Origin: UBA993 sp964485855
GTDB taxonomy: Bacteria > Bacillota > Dethiobacteria > DTU022
DNA length: 57,387 bases
Reading direction: 5' to 3'
NCBI GenBank assembly: GCA_964485855.1
Contig: CAZAKI010000010.1
Location: 1 to 57,387, forward strand
This document shows, one piece after another, positions 23,113 to 33,038 of the stretch (position 1 is the stretch's first letter; each line of letters begins with the position of its first letter). Made by a program: the position numbers and the translations under genes. The notes beneath the pieces were generated by a model that had not been told where the DNA came from, made no database searches, and saw only the letters and a program-made list of their open reading frames with translations.

Positions 23113-24162
23113 ATGAAGAAGCCAAAACTCGCTTTTATTACTCATCACAATTGTGCGCGTGTCACAAAAGAAGCGTGGGTACTTAAAAATCTTGGTTATG
23201 AAATACGATTAATTTCTCATTTACCCAAAGAGTATGATAAAAGTCTTTACGATAGCATCAATTATTATGAAACACCGGAAAAATTCAGATCAACAATAAA
23301 ACTGTTCTTTGGCAAAGTTGATATATTCCATGTTCACAACACGCCCGACTGGATGGCATGGACGATTCGAGAATTGAATCCAAAGGCAAAGATTATCCTT
23401 GATGTTCACGATTCTAATAGATGGCTTTTTGGCGAACAGACGGTTGATGCTACGGGTGAAAAAGTAATATGGTACGATGAGGATATGGCTATTGGTTGCT
23501 CAAATGGATTGGTTTTGCCAAGTTTGGGTTGCCAGAAAGAGATAAAAACACGAACATCAAAACCTACAACTTTCATTCCTCCGGCCTGCCCGGAAGATTG
23601 GTATATAACAAAACCCCAGGGATTCTACGGTGGTGCCGTAATTAATGGTGGGGTCTCAATGGATGTAATAAACAGTGGAGAGATATGGAGGAATTATACG
23701 GATTTATGTAAGGCATTGAGAGGGAAATGTCAAATATATATGTATACGCCGTCTATTACAGCCCGTGCAGATGATAAATTGAATATTCACTACATGAATT
23801 TAGGATGCCGAATATCTAAAATGATGATGAGTTTGGTTATTGAGAAGTTAGGCGAACACTCGTGGAATATAGTAGGTAACTGGTTAGCTAATAACAAAAA
23901 AATAAAAGTATTTGATATTAATATGCCCAATAAATTTTTTGACGCGGTTGCGGCTGGCATACCGTCAGTTTCATTTGGAGTGCAGGAGGTAAACAGACTT
24001 ATTGAAAAATATGATATTGGGATAGTGGCCAATACGCCGGATGAATTTATTGAACGATGGGATGAACACATACAAAAACGAACAAACCTTGCGATGCACA
24101 GGCGGAAGCTATCTATGGAAAATTTTATCGGAAACCTAACCAAGTTTTATGATAATTTTTAG
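23113..24162 (+). CDS. Glycosyltransferase, GT-B fold (GT4-like)
   Basis: 349 residues. N-terminal Rossmann half with FITHHNCARVTKEAW and VDIFHVHNTPDW; C-terminal half with FDINMPNKFFDAVAAGIPSVSFG, the nucleotide-sugar-binding segment of GT4 enzymes. It would move a sugar to a phage or host molecule, for example a virion protein, surface glycan or modified DNA. Linked to the methyltransferase behind it. Confidence 0.65.
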   Translation: MKKPKLAFITHHNCARVTKEAWVLKNLGYEIRLISHLPKEYDKSLYDSINYYETPEKFRSTIKLFFGKVDIFHVHNTPDWMAWTIRELNPKAKIILDVHDSNRWLFGEQTVDATGEKVIWYDEDMAIGCSNGLVLPSLGCQKEIKTRTSKPTTFIPPACPEDWYITKPQGFYGGAVINGGVSMDVINSGEIWRNYTDLCKALRGKCQIYMYTPSITARADDKLNIHYMNLGCRISKMMMSLVIEKLGEHSWNIVGNWLANNKKIKVFDINMPNKFFDAVAAGIPSVSFGVQEVNRLIEKYDIGIVANTPDEFIERWDEHIQKRTNLAMHRRKLSMENFIGNLTKFYDNF

Positions 24163-24170
24163 AAAACGCT

Positions 24171-24716
24171 ATGGAACAAAACAGCAAATATTATGACGAA
24201 GTTTACAGGTACTCTGAAGACTATAAAGTGCATTATAGGCGATCACCATACTATCCTATTTGGAATGTTTTTGTAAAAAACATGAACCCCAAAATGAGAA
24301 TCGTAGACTTGGGTTGTGGGCCTGGTCAATTTGCGAAATATTTACGGGATGAAAGTTTCCAAGATTATATCGGCATTGATTTTTCGCATGTAGCCATTGA
24401 TATGGCGAAAAAATTAGTGCCGGATTATACTTTTATTTGCGCAGACTTAAATACTTGTCCGTTGCCCGATGCAGACTATTATGTTTTGTCCGAAGTCTTG
24501 GAACACCTTGAAAAGGATATTGCTTTAATTCAAAAAATACCATTCGGCAAAAAAGTTGTTGCATCGGTTCCCTGTTTTGACAATCCTGCTCATGTAAGAA
24601 CATTTAAAAATATAAACGATGTTACAAAAAGATATGGAAAATATGTTGTGTTTGATGTACTTGGTCAAGTCGGATTGTTTTTTGTGTTTAGCGGAGAAAT
24701 GAAAAGGGAATTCTAA
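24171..24716 (+). CDS. SAM-dependent methyltransferase
   Basis: 181 residues. Motif I VDLGCGPGQFAKYL, acidic end of strand two (IGIDFS), and a late YYVLSEVLEHL motif of class I methyltransferases of the UbiE/COQ5 type. Eight bases after the glycosyltransferase, probably acting on the same substrate (sugar or glycan). Confidence 0.7.
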   Translation: MEQNSKYYDEVYRYSEDYKVHYRRSPYYPIWNVFVKNMNPKMRIVDLGCGPGQFAKYLRDESFQDYIGIDFSHVAIDMAKKLVPDYTFICADLNTCPLPDADYYVLSEVLEHLEKDIALIQKIPFGKKVVASVPCFDNPAHVRTFKNINDVTKRYGKYVVFDVLGQVGLFFVFSGEMKREF

Positions 24717-24730
24717 GAAAGGAGAAAGAA

Positions 24731-25081
24731 ATGAAAAGAGCATTAATTATAGTTTGTCTGATGATTTTATTTGGCTCGTCTGGATATGCACAGTCAAAAC
24801 CTAACGAAAGCCGAACCGTACCTGCTGGACAGGAACAAGCCGCTCGGATTAATCAAACTGAGGCTGATGAATACCAACGAGTCAAATCCGAATTGGAAGA
24901 AGCCCAGAAATTGATAGGGCAGTATACGATATATGTGTCCAAGCTCGAAAAGAACAACAAACAACTTGTTGATCTGCTTGAAATGTCTCGGCAGGTTCTA
25001 AGGGAATTGGCAAACGCCGAAACAATTGAAGAGCGTGACAAAATATTAGCAAAATATCAAATAAAGGAAGCTGATGGCTAA
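24731..25081 (+). CDS. Secreted coiled-coil protein
   Basis: 116 residues after AAAGGAG. Signal peptide ends SSGYA-QS (residue 20), then a long coiled coil (ADEYQRVKSELEEAQKLIGQ onward). Could be a spanin-like or periplasmic protein, though no partner is visible. Overlaps the connector gene by eight bases. Confidence 0.5.
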   Translation: MKRALIIVCLMILFGSSGYAQSKPNESRTVPAGQEQAARINQTEADEYQRVKSELEEAQKLIGQYTIYVSKLEKNNKQLVDLLEMSRQVLRELANAETIEERDKILAKYQIKEADG

Positions 25082-25571
25082 TATAACTGCTGCGCAAGTA
25101 CAAGCAACTGGCGGATGGACGACTACCGAGGCTCCTGATGCAACCCTTGCCTTGGCTCCATATATCCCGGCTGGTGATGGTTGGTTGAATGAAATTCTAT
25201 CTAATAAAGGAACCGACCTTACAACACTAACGGCTGCGGATGCCGACAAAGGGGCTTTAGCGTTAGCCGCCGAATGTTATTACGTAGCTCATTTATTTGC
25301 ATCCAGACCATCAAAGAATGATTTCAGGGCGGGGCCAGTAGAATCTAAAAACAAAAAGGCTGCCGATATTGTCGGGAGCGCGGAATGGCTTCTAAAAAAA
25401 GCCAAAGAGATGCTTGCTAAAGCTGGTATAGTTTACGAAAAATACGGAGCCGTGACTCACGGCGGAGACGATTATCATCCAGACGGTGACGAGAAAACAC
25501 AGATTGACCTTGGCCTTGCCTATCAAGATAGCGACGAAGAGTTGAATTTTCTTGGGGTTGATGACGGTTGA
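25074..25571 (+). CDS. Head-tail connector (adaptor) protein
   Basis: 165 residues, acidic, helical core (AAECYYVAHLFASRPS... AEWLLKKAKEMLAKAG) typical of gp6/DnaT-like adaptor proteins that bind below the portal. Call is by position and helical pattern. Confidence 0.55.
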   Translation: MANITAAQVQATGGWTTTEAPDATLALAPYIPAGDGWLNEILSNKGTDLTTLTAADADKGALALAAECYYVAHLFASRPSKNDFRAGPVESKNKKAADIVGSAEWLLKKAKEMLAKAGIVYEKYGAVTHGGDDYHPDGDEKTQIDLGLAYQDSDEELNFLGVDDG

Positions 25572-26041
25572 GCTACAGAGATCAATTTCTTTTATGGTTG
25601 GCAACTGACGATCTTGCGGAGACTGCCACGCTAACAACGGTCACGGGAGATACTTGTCCCTGTATGGAACAGGGTCGAAAGAATTATTCTCCCGACTGGC
25701 ACGTTGCAAATCCGGGAGAAGATGATTGTGAGGGCACTGGTTTAATTAATACCAGCACTACGACAATTAACATTAAGGCGGTGTTTTCTCCGGTTGGGCT
25801 TGCGGGAAATAGTATACCAACGATGAAAGAATTTATCGAAACTATTGGGGAAATCCAGAAAGACGATCTCTTTTTGTGGGGGACGGTAAATACGGCCGAC
25901 GGCTCGTTTGCCGATTTGTCGGGGAAAAGCGAATATACGGATTATATCACAAAAGATTCAAAGAAATATTTAATAAGGGATGTTTCCGATATTCCCGCAA
26001 GTGTAGGACAGGTTGCCCATTTAGTGAGGAGGAGGGCTTAA
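25568..26041 (+). CDS. Head-tail joining (stopper) protein
   Basis: 157 residues from TTG, four-base overlap with the previous gene. N-terminal Cys-rich part (CPCMEQGRKNYS... CEGTG) then beta-rich region. Location fits the stopper that plugs the portal until tail attachment. Confidence 0.45.
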   Translation: MSYRDQFLLWLATDDLAETATLTTVTGDTCPCMEQGRKNYSPDWHVANPGEDDCEGTGLINTSTTTINIKAVFSPVGLAGNSIPTMKEFIETIGEIQKDDLFLWGTVNTADGSFADLSGKSEYTDYITKDSKKYLIRDVSDIPASVGQVAHLVRRRA

Positions 26042-26481
26042 TGGAAAAGTTGGTTGACACAAGCAGATTTATCCTTAAAAGCAGGGCTGTAAAGTTAGCT
26101 CTTGCTAAAGCTGGAGCGCGGGAGATACTTAAGGGTGCACAGGAGATATACGACGCAGCCGACAAGAATCTTTCCGGCCCGCATTATAAACCAGGCCAGC
26201 CACACAAAGCCACTATGCCCATTGCACGGATTACAGGTAACTTGTCCAATTCGTTGAAGCTGACTCCGTTGTCGAGTACGGTTGTAGCTGTTTGGTCTGA
26301 TCCCAAAATAGCAAACTATAACAGATATGTTCATGACGGCACAAAGGGGAAAAAGGGGAAAAGGAAGCGAATGAAACCCCGACGCTTTATTGGAGCTCCT
26401 GTAAACGAGAGACGACCCGCTATACAGGGTAGAATCAGGCGACAGGTTTTGCTTGCGATACGCAAAGACGGGCGAACATAA
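26041..26481 (+). CDS. HK97 gp10-like neck protein
   Basis: 146 residues. Basic, with a late RYVHDGTKGKKGK and RRFIGAPVNERRPAI segment, the YV-x-x-GT...P..F pattern of gp10-type tail-completion proteins. The ATG directly overlaps the preceding stop (TAATG). Confidence 0.6.
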   Translation: MEKLVDTSRFILKSRAVKLALAKAGAREILKGAQEIYDAADKNLSGPHYKPGQPHKATMPIARITGNLSNSLKLTPLSSTVVAVWSDPKIANYNRYVHDGTKGKKGKRKRMKPRRFIGAPVNERRPAIQGRIRRQVLLAIRKDGRT

Positions 26482-26973
26482 GTGAGTGTTAGGCAGACAC
26501 ATATCATAGAAGATTGTGAAAGATGTTTCGAGGCTCTTTTCAATGCCAAGATTTCGGGCGGTGTTCCCTGGAGTCGTTGGGAAACCTATTTAGGCTTCCC
26601 AGAAGAAGATGTACTGAGCCAACTTGAAAAACCCGTGATATATACCGAGTCACCAAAATATATCGAAGAAATAAAACAGCAAGGCGGCCTGGGGCTCGGT
26701 TTATATCAAATGTATTTCGGTGCGTGGGATGACCGGAAAACTGGAGGGCCGGAAGAGATAAATATTATATCTTCCTACATTCTTCAGCTTTTCCGAAACA
26801 CAAAAACACTCCATACGACCACGTTTTCCGTAACGCTTGGTGGAACGAGTTATTCCGGTAAAACCTTGACGGATATGGGAATCGTAGTGCAAGGAATCAG
26901 AGATACGGGAGAAAAAGCCACAGAAGATATAAAAGAATTCAGACATGAATATGAAATAATGTTTATGGCCTAA
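26482..26973 (+). CDS. Tail terminator-like protein
   Basis: 163 residues from GTG. Position between the neck protein and tail tube, and a C-terminal strand pattern (HEYEIMFMA), fit tail terminators, which cap the tube. No clear sequence motif. Confidence 0.45.
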   Translation: MSVRQTHIIEDCERCFEALFNAKISGGVPWSRWETYLGFPEEDVLSQLEKPVIYTESPKYIEEIKQQGGLGLGLYQMYFGAWDDRKTGGPEEINIISSYILQLFRNTKTLHTTTFSVTLGGTSYSGKTLTDMGIVVQGIRDTGEKATEDIKEFRHEYEIMFMA

Positions 26974-26988
26974 TTAAAGGAGAAAGAC

Positions 26989-27777
26989 ATGGCTGTTACT
27001 GACATACTTCCAGCACCGCCGGAAAATAGTTATTTACGCGGCCAAGATGCTTTGCACCGATATGTGATTTGTGATGCATCGGCCTCTGCGCCTGTAGCTT
27101 GGACAAATTTAAGTTATGTTCAGTCTGTAGTAGTTGGCGATGTAACCTATGGCGTAGAGTACGACATACGACATCATGGAGCGGGAGACAAGACGCACGT
27201 CAAGCGTGAACCTATGTGGCCCGTGACAATTAATGTTTTGAACGGGAAAAAGGCAGAGGTTTTGGCTGCCCTTCAGAATATTACGTGGAGTAGTGCAAGC
27301 GTAGCCCTTCCATATCATGTGAGTAATGATACGCCGGATTGTATTATTGAATCTATTTTTCGTGAGGCAGATTATACCCACAGGTTTAGTCAAGTTATCC
27401 AAGATTTGATTATTGATGATACCAGCCAGGGTATTCCAATGGAATACGAAGACGGTGTAATTACTGGACATACTTACTATCCGCCGTTCTACGTTTACGC
27501 TGGATATGAAGCGGTTTACGATGTTTGGGATGCAACGCCGACAACGCTTACTTATACCCTGTCTTGTTCTACGCCTGCATCTATGGTTACGGCGACTGAC
27601 CACAACTGGTGGGAACTTGATAATGCAGCTTTTGTGAAGCTGTGGGATAATTCAGCCGACGGATTCTACCGTTACACGACTGGTGTTGCGATCAGTGGCG
27701 GAACGTTGACAGTTACGGGAGCCACGCCATCTGCCACAGATAAAGTTTATACGCTATATGTAAAAGCAACTTCTTAA
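26989..27777 (+). CDS. Major tail (tube) protein
   Basis: 262 residues after AAAGGAG, with a beta-sandwich N-terminal domain (GRG-free tube fold, IRHHGAGDKTHVKREPMWPV) and a C-terminal Ig-like extension (about 175-262, TYTLSCSTPASMVT). Followed by chaperones and the tape measure, the conserved order. Polymerises into the tail tube. Confidence 0.6.
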   Translation: MAVTDILPAPPENSYLRGQDALHRYVICDASASAPVAWTNLSYVQSVVVGDVTYGVEYDIRHHGAGDKTHVKREPMWPVTINVLNGKKAEVLAALQNITWSSASVALPYHVSNDTPDCIIESIFREADYTHRFSQVIQDLIIDDTSQGIPMEYEDGVITGHTYYPPFYVYAGYEAVYDVWDATPTTLTYTLSCSTPASMVTATDHNWWELDNAAFVKLWDNSADGFYRYTTGVAISGGTLTVTGATPSATDKVYTLYVKATS

Positions 27778-27797
27778 AAAACAGAGGAGATAAAAAG

Positions 27798-28145
27798 ATG
27801 ACAGATCAAAAAAACGCACCATTCGTAACTGCTTCTATTTGGCTTGCAAGTGCATGGGAAAGTATTTTTGGTATCAAGCCGGATAGAATGGAACAAGAGG
27901 AATATCCAGACGGACGGATATTAGCACTTGCCGTTTATGAGGATCGTACTAAGTTGCCCGATCCGTCAAAATTCAGGGTATCGCACGATGACGGGGGGGC
28001 GATTGTGCCCCTCCTTGCGATACCGTTTTCAAGGGAAACTGTTTTTGAGACGAATTTCAATACAATCAAAAGAAACAAATTTTTTAGAATTGTAAACGGT
28101 AAAGGAGAAAATGAAGATGGAAAAAACACAAAACAAAGCGATTGA
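27798..28145 (+). CDS. Small tail-module protein
   Basis: 115 residues after GAGGAG. Mixed alpha/beta. Overlaps the chaperone gene by 35 bases. May be a tail assembly factor, no family recognised. Confidence 0.5.
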   Translation: MTDQKNAPFVTASIWLASAWESIFGIKPDRMEQEEYPDGRILALAVYEDRTKLPDPSKFRVSHDDGGAIVPLLAIPFSRETVFETNFNTIKRNKFFRIVNGKGENEDGKNTKQSD

Positions 28146-28632
28146 TATACTGAAAAAGGCTTATGAAAAAGATACCGTAGAGGTCAACTTTGATCTCGGT
28201 GGTGGTGTCATTGCGAATTTAAGTCTTGCCGATGCTGCGGATATGTTCGCAGAACAGGGTTGCATCAAAGAGGATAAGCAATACGAATACGAAAAAAAGG
28301 GATATGGCGACCGTCCGATTGATGAAAAAAAATGGGAAACATATCTAAAAAGCGTTAAGCCTGAACATAGGGAAAGAATCGCCAAAGATAGGCCTTGCAA
28401 TCGTGCCGAACAGCGTGCAGACGAAGATACGCAGCGCATTATCATACGTGACTTACTTGCAAAATATTTACGGGACGAAAACGGGGCTTTTCATTTTCCC
28501 GATGAACAATCGCAGCAAAAGTTTGGGCGTATGGCTATTTCTACGCCACGACTTACAAAGTTGATTACTGATAAATTAATTGAGTTGACCGGCAAGGTTT
28601 CCGAAATTCAGGAAACGGTAAAAAACTCCTAA
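28111..28632 (+). CDS. Tail assembly chaperone (G-like)
   Basis: 173 residues, AAAGGAG upstream. Acidic and helical; located between tube and tape measure. Its last codons form a slippery A AAA AAC (28620-28626), then TCC TAA. Ribosomes that slip back one base make the longer GT-like product. Binds the tape measure and tube protein during assembly. Confidence 0.65.
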   Translation: MKMEKTQNKAIDILKKAYEKDTVEVNFDLGGGVIANLSLADAADMFAEQGCIKEDKQYEYEKKGYGDRPIDEKKWETYLKSVKPEHRERIAKDRPCNRAEQRADEDTQRIIIRDLLAKYLRDENGAFHFPDEQSQQKFGRMAISTPRLTKLITDKLIELTGKVSEIQETVKNS

Positions 28633-28648
28633 GAGCAGGAGAGCTTAG
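28620..28648 (+). promoter_or_regulatory. Programmed -1 frameshift site
   Basis: Heptamer A AAA AAC is in the correct register (GTA AAA AAC). A small CTAAG/CTTAG stem (28629-28648) follows. The -1 frame is open through to 29021 with no stop. Confidence 0.75.
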
Positions 28649-29021
28649 TGAATGGCGTTTTAGGGATGCTGTTGCAAGGCGTTATGGACTTTGGCCCTGG
28701 TGTGATGAAATAACGGATGCCTGGGAAAATCTCTACCAAAGAGCTTTTCTGCTCACGACATTGGAAGACATCAATACAGAAAACGGATTACTCATTGAGT
28801 TGTTAAGCAAAGAATTTCCAAAATTTTTCAAACAACTTACGGGCGTTGTTGCATCGACAGTCATTGCAACATCGTGGCTTGACAAAAAAGGTAAAATCAG
28901 AGAGCGGAAAAAACTTGATCCGTTGTTTAGAGATTCCGATCAGGCGAAAGAAGGATTTGAAGTCAATATTCCTGATCCTGAACATCCAGGACAATGGAAA
29001 AGAGTCGCGGTGAGGTGGTAA
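28626..29021 (+). CDS. Tail assembly chaperone extension (T-like), made by frameshift
   Basis: 131 codons read after the -1 slip, giving a fusion of about 303 residues. No good independent start with ribosome site exists; the part beginning LLRAGELSEWRF continues with conserved-looking Trp-rich helices. Ends one base before the tape-measure ATG. Confidence 0.65.
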   Translation, partial: LLRAGELSEWRFRDAVARRYGLWPWCDEITDAWENLYQRAFLLTTLEDINTENGLLIELLSKEFPKFFKQLTGVVASTVIATSWLDKKGKIRERKKLDPLFRDSDQAKEGFEVNIPDPEHPGQWKRVAVRW

Positions 29022-32000
29022 ATGCCTTTCGGGTTTGGCAGTATCGGTGGTGTGGGTGACATTGTTGCATTTGTTAAACTATCCGGAGCGGATAAATTTA
29101 ATAACGATCTGGACCGCTTAAATCAACGTGTGTCTAATTCCGGTCAAGTAATGAACAGGGCTATGAATGCCACGTTGCTTGCAGGTGCTGCTGCATTTAC
29201 GGCTGCGACGGTTGCTGCGTCGAAGTTTGAAGCACAAATGGCAGATGTCAATACATTACTTGATGTATCCGAAAAAGAATTTGAAAATCTCAATCAAGGT
29301 GTACTGAACATTGCTAAAACTGTTCCCACTTCAATGTCTACATTGACAAAGGGCTTGTATGATTTAATTTCCGCAGGGGCCGAATCTTCACAATCAATTT
29401 CTGCTCTCGACTTAGCCGCACGTGCCGCAACGGCTGGCATTTCTGGTGTTGATGTTGCAGTTAGGGCGGGCATGGCTACAATTAACGCCTATGCCTTAGA
29501 TATTGGAGAATTGAGCAGAATTTATGATTTGCAATTTTCAACGGTAAAAAAGGGTGTTTTGACGTATGCCGAGTTATCGAATGCAATAGGGAATGTTTTA
29601 CCATCGGCCTCAAATTTAGGCGTTGTACTTGAAGACCTATACGGTTCCATTGCAGCCGTGACAAAAGCCGGTATTGATGCTCAATCTGCCACAACTTATT
29701 TAGCACGCGCTTTTGAATCTATGACGGAAAACAGGGAGAAATGGGAAGCATTGGGAGTTGCGATATTTGACGCAACGGGCAAATTTAGGGGGTTAGAGCC
29801 AGTTATCGGAGATTTGGCAAAATCGCTACAGGGTGCTACGGTAGAGCAAAGAATAATGAAACTTGAAGCCCTTGATATGGAAAAACGTGCAGCTAAAGCA
29901 ATTCTGACAATGGTCAATAATTATAAGGGATTCAAAAAGACACTTGATGCTGTAGCAGATTCACAAGGTGCAATGAATGATGCTTTTGAAAAACAGATGG
30001 ATACATTTAAAGCGCAGGCTGGAATAATTAAAAACAATCTTCAAGTTGCGTTTATCGAACTTGGCCGATCCGTACTTCCCGTTTTAACGGATATGTTTAG
30101 GGAATTAAATAAGCATCCAGAAACCATTCGTACTATTGTCTCGGTTGTAGGGAAATTAGTAATAACTCTTGGTGGAGCTACTGCTGCGCTTAAGGGTGTT
30201 CGGCTTGCCATGTCTGCGGTTAAAGGGATACAAGCTTTGTGGATGGCTTCATTTGGCCCATTCGGTATAGCTATTGCAGGCGTAACGGCTGGATTAATTG
30301 CATTAAATGAAATTGCAAATAAACGCCATGAACAGGCTTTAGCGCAGATAGATGCAATAGGTGAAGAGATTAATGAAGTGCGGGTGCTTTCCTTGCGTTA
30401 TGATGAATTGAAAGATAAGGCAGTATTAACAAGAGCAGAATCCGAAGAATTAAAAACAATAACAGAGAAATTAACAAAGGCATTTGAGGCACAGGGCTTA
30501 GACGTTTCAAATCTTACTGGAGCACTCACACAATTAACCCCCCTGTATTTAAAATTAAGAAAAATAGAGCTCCAGGAAGCTCTATCTGAAGTTGAAAGAA
30601 AAATTGGAGCTGTTGCCATGAAAACAAACGTCCTGGCAACAGCTCTTGGTGGCCCCATATCTCTGTTTAGCGGGCTTCGGGATATTGTAGATGACACACA
30701 AGCTGGAGCACTAAAGAGATTAAACAACCAAGCCGAAGATCTTAAAAGTAGATTGGAAGAACTTGAAAATCCACTTGCAACAACATCTACTGAAGTTGAA
30801 AATGTGGGCGATGTTTCAAAGAATGCTGGAGACAAAATATCCTCAACAATAAAACCTATTTATGATATGGCCATAAAGACAAAAGAATTAAAATCTGCTA
30901 TGATAGATTGTGCCGATGCAACATTGCAACACGATGAACACGTAAAAGCCTATGAAGAACATTTGAGAAAAGCAAACGATACAACCCAAAAAGCGAACAA
31001 CAATTGGATCGACTTCGCCCGCCTCATTGGAGATGTAACAGACAGGATGGAGGGTGATTTCGCCCCTGCCATAGGCAATATCGCAAACCTTATTGCTTCA
31101 TTTGCAAGTCCAAGTGCAACATTCTTGAACATTTTCAATATTTTTGGTGCGATCTTCGATGCCTTTACCGGCAAGACTGGAACGCTCAAAGTATCAATCG
31201 ACGAACTAAAAGAGTCTTTCGGGGCTTTAGGTGATGAGATCGAACGAGCGCAACAATCTGCTGAAGATTTAGGGAATGTTATCAGCTCTGCCCTTGCACA
31301 GCAAACAAGTCAAGTACTTGATGATACCTTGCAACGCGCAGCCGATTTAGCTACGGAGATCAAAAGATTTGAACTCTTAGAAGTATCAGCCAGACGTCCA
31401 TCTGGTTTGGGTGGCATTAATTGGGTAAATCCGTATACTGAACGGCTTAAAGATTTGCGTATTGAATATGAAGCTACTCAAAAAGAAATAGAAGGTCTGA
31501 CTAACAGCCTTCTTGAATTAAGCGATGCATTTCAATTTGAGGTGGGATTTGAAAAACAGGCCGAGGATTTGGGAACCCTGACAGAACAAGCCTTAAAGAT
31601 GAGAGATTATTTTGGTGACATTGAATGGCCTGGCCTTGAAACCCTTTTACAGGAAACCATTGACCAATCAAGAATTATGCTTGACGATCTTGATCCCACT
31701 TCACAAGCGTATGTTGATTTAAGCGATAGCATAAAAGAAGCAGAACTGGCTCTTGGCATACTCAATGGGACAATTGATCAAGAAACCCTTGATATAATAA
31801 AGAAAACCGAAAACGAAATAGAAGCATTAACTCAAGCAATTTCAGATTGGGAACAGGAACAGGCAAATATTGATGAACAACTAAAACGGGATATTGAGGG
31901 AATAAATAATGAAATAGAATCCTTAAATAAAACGATAACCGATTTAAAACAACAGCGAATTGAAATTGACATACAGCTTGCTCAGGATATTCTGCCCTAT

Positions 32001-33038
32001 CAAACAAAACTTTCTCAATTGCAGACTACATTAATGGGTTTTCGTGAAATACCCTCAGTTGAAGGTATTGACTTCTATCAACTCTCAAAGGCGATTGACG
32101 AGTTAACGGGTCGGGTCAATAAATTGACCATTGACTGGGGAAATATGCTTGATGTCATGTTCCAGGATTATGACCAGTTTGAAAAAGACATCCAAACAGC
32201 CACTTCCGCCATTGAAAAAATACTTTATTTTGATATTGACCTTGAAACAACGACGGCAGACGAACAGATTGCAGGACTTATATTTAGGATGCAAGACTAT
32301 TTAAAGACATTAAGTCCTGGTTCTAAGGCTTATGAAGATGCAAACAAGGCACTTGAAACCCTTACCCAAAAATTTGAAGACATGGGGGGTGAGCTTGATA
32401 AAGAAAAAGCCCTTGCGATTGAAACCGATGCAGTAGATTCTGCCATTGCAGATGCACAAACTATTATTGACAATTTCATCCTGGAGGCCGAAAGCAAAAA
32501 AGCCGAAATAGATATTGATATTATTGAGGCAGAAAATAAAATCAGGACCCTAAAGGGTGATATTATCAGTTTGATAAATGAGGCCGAATCTCGCAAACTT
32601 GTCATAGATGCGAATATACAGGTTGCTCAATATAAGATAGAAACCTTGATAAACAAGCTATCGGAACTGAGAAGCAAAACAATTACTATTGATGTAAATG
32701 CACCGTCGGGAATGCATATAGGTGGCATTGTCGAAGCCCACCAGGGCCTTGTTCTTGGATCAACCTATAAGGGACGGAAAGAAGTTTTAATCAAGGGGCT
32801 TGAAGGGGAGGCGGTTATTCGTCCTGAAGTTGGAGATATGTATTCCTCGAAACAATGGGAGCGTTTTAATAGAACGGGCAATCCTGCCGTTTTTGGGAAT
32901 ACGCAAGATACCGGCAGGGCGGTTGTTGTGATCAATCAACCAGGTCCACGAACAAATGCACAAATATATCGAGATTCTATTTTACCGGAAAAACTTTATG
33001 CGGAACGATTTCTTGAACCGGCAGGAGACGTATTCTAA
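29022..33038 (+). CDS. Tape measure protein
   Basis: 1338 residues. N-terminal SGADKFNNDLDRLNQRV and a hydrophobic stretch (ATLLAGAAAFTAATVAA) match the TP901/PhageMin tape-measure family. Two or three hydrophobic segments (about 370-430) may insert in the host membrane at DNA entry. Residues 840-1240 are long coiled coil. The end (GGIVEAHQGLVLGS... EAVIRPEVG) is the usual C-terminal motif. At about 1.5 A per residue it predicts a tail near 200 nm. Confidence 0.85.
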   Translation: MPFGFGSIGGVGDIVAFVKLSGADKFNNDLDRLNQRVSNSGQVMNRAMNATLLAGAAAFTAATVAASKFEAQMADVNTLLDVSEKEFENLNQGVLNIAKTVPTSMSTLTKGLYDLISAGAESSQSISALDLAARAATAGISGVDVAVRAGMATINAYALDIGELSRIYDLQFSTVKKGVLTYAELSNAIGNVLPSASNLGVVLEDLYGSIAAVTKAGIDAQSATTYLARAFESMTENREKWEALGVAIFDATGKFRGLEPVIGDLAKSLQGATVEQRIMKLEALDMEKRAAKAILTMVNNYKGFKKTLDAVADSQGAMNDAFEKQMDTFKAQAGIIKNNLQVAFIELGRSVLPVLTDMFRELNKHPETIRTIVSVVGKLVITLGGATAALKGVRLAMSAVKGIQALWMASFGPFGIAIAGVTAGLIALNEIANKRHEQALAQIDAIGEEINEVRVLSLRYDELKDKAVLTRAESEELKTITEKLTKAFEAQGLDVSNLTGALTQLTPLYLKLRKIELQEALSEVERKIGAVAMKTNVLATALGGPISLFSGLRDIVDDTQAGALKRLNNQAEDLKSRLEELENPLATTSTEVENVGDVSKNAGDKISSTIKPIYDMAIKTKELKSAMIDCADATLQHDEHVKAYEEHLRKANDTTQKANNNWIDFARLIGDVTDRMEGDFAPAIGNIANLIASFASPSATFLNIFNIFGAIFDAFTGKTGTLKVSIDELKESFGALGDEIERAQQSAEDLGNVISSALAQQTSQVLDDTLQRAADLATEIKRFELLEVSARRPSGLGGINWVNPYTERLKDLRIEYEATQKEIEGLTNSLLELSDAFQFEVGFEKQAEDLGTLTEQALKMRDYFGDIEWPGLETLLQETIDQSRIMLDDLDPTSQAYVDLSDSIKEAELALGILNGTIDQETLDIIKKTENEIEALTQAISDWEQEQANIDEQLKRDIEGINNEIESLNKTITDLKQQRIEIDIQLAQDILPYQTKLSQLQTTLMGFREIPSVEGIDFYQLSKAIDELTGRVNKLTIDWGNMLDVMFQDYDQFEKDIQTATSAIEKILYFDIDLETTTADEQIAGLIFRMQDYLKTLSPGSKAYEDANKALETLTQKFEDMGGELDKEKALAIETDAVDSAIADAQTIIDNFILEAESKKAEIDIDIIEAENKIRTLKGDIISLINEAESRKLVIDANIQVAQYKIETLINKLSELRSKTITIDVNAPSGMHIGGIVEAHQGLVLGSTYKGRKEVLIKGLEGEAVIRPEVGDMYSSKQWERFNRTGNPAVFGNTQDTGRAVVVINQPGPRTNAQIYRDSILPEKLYAERFLEPAGDVF

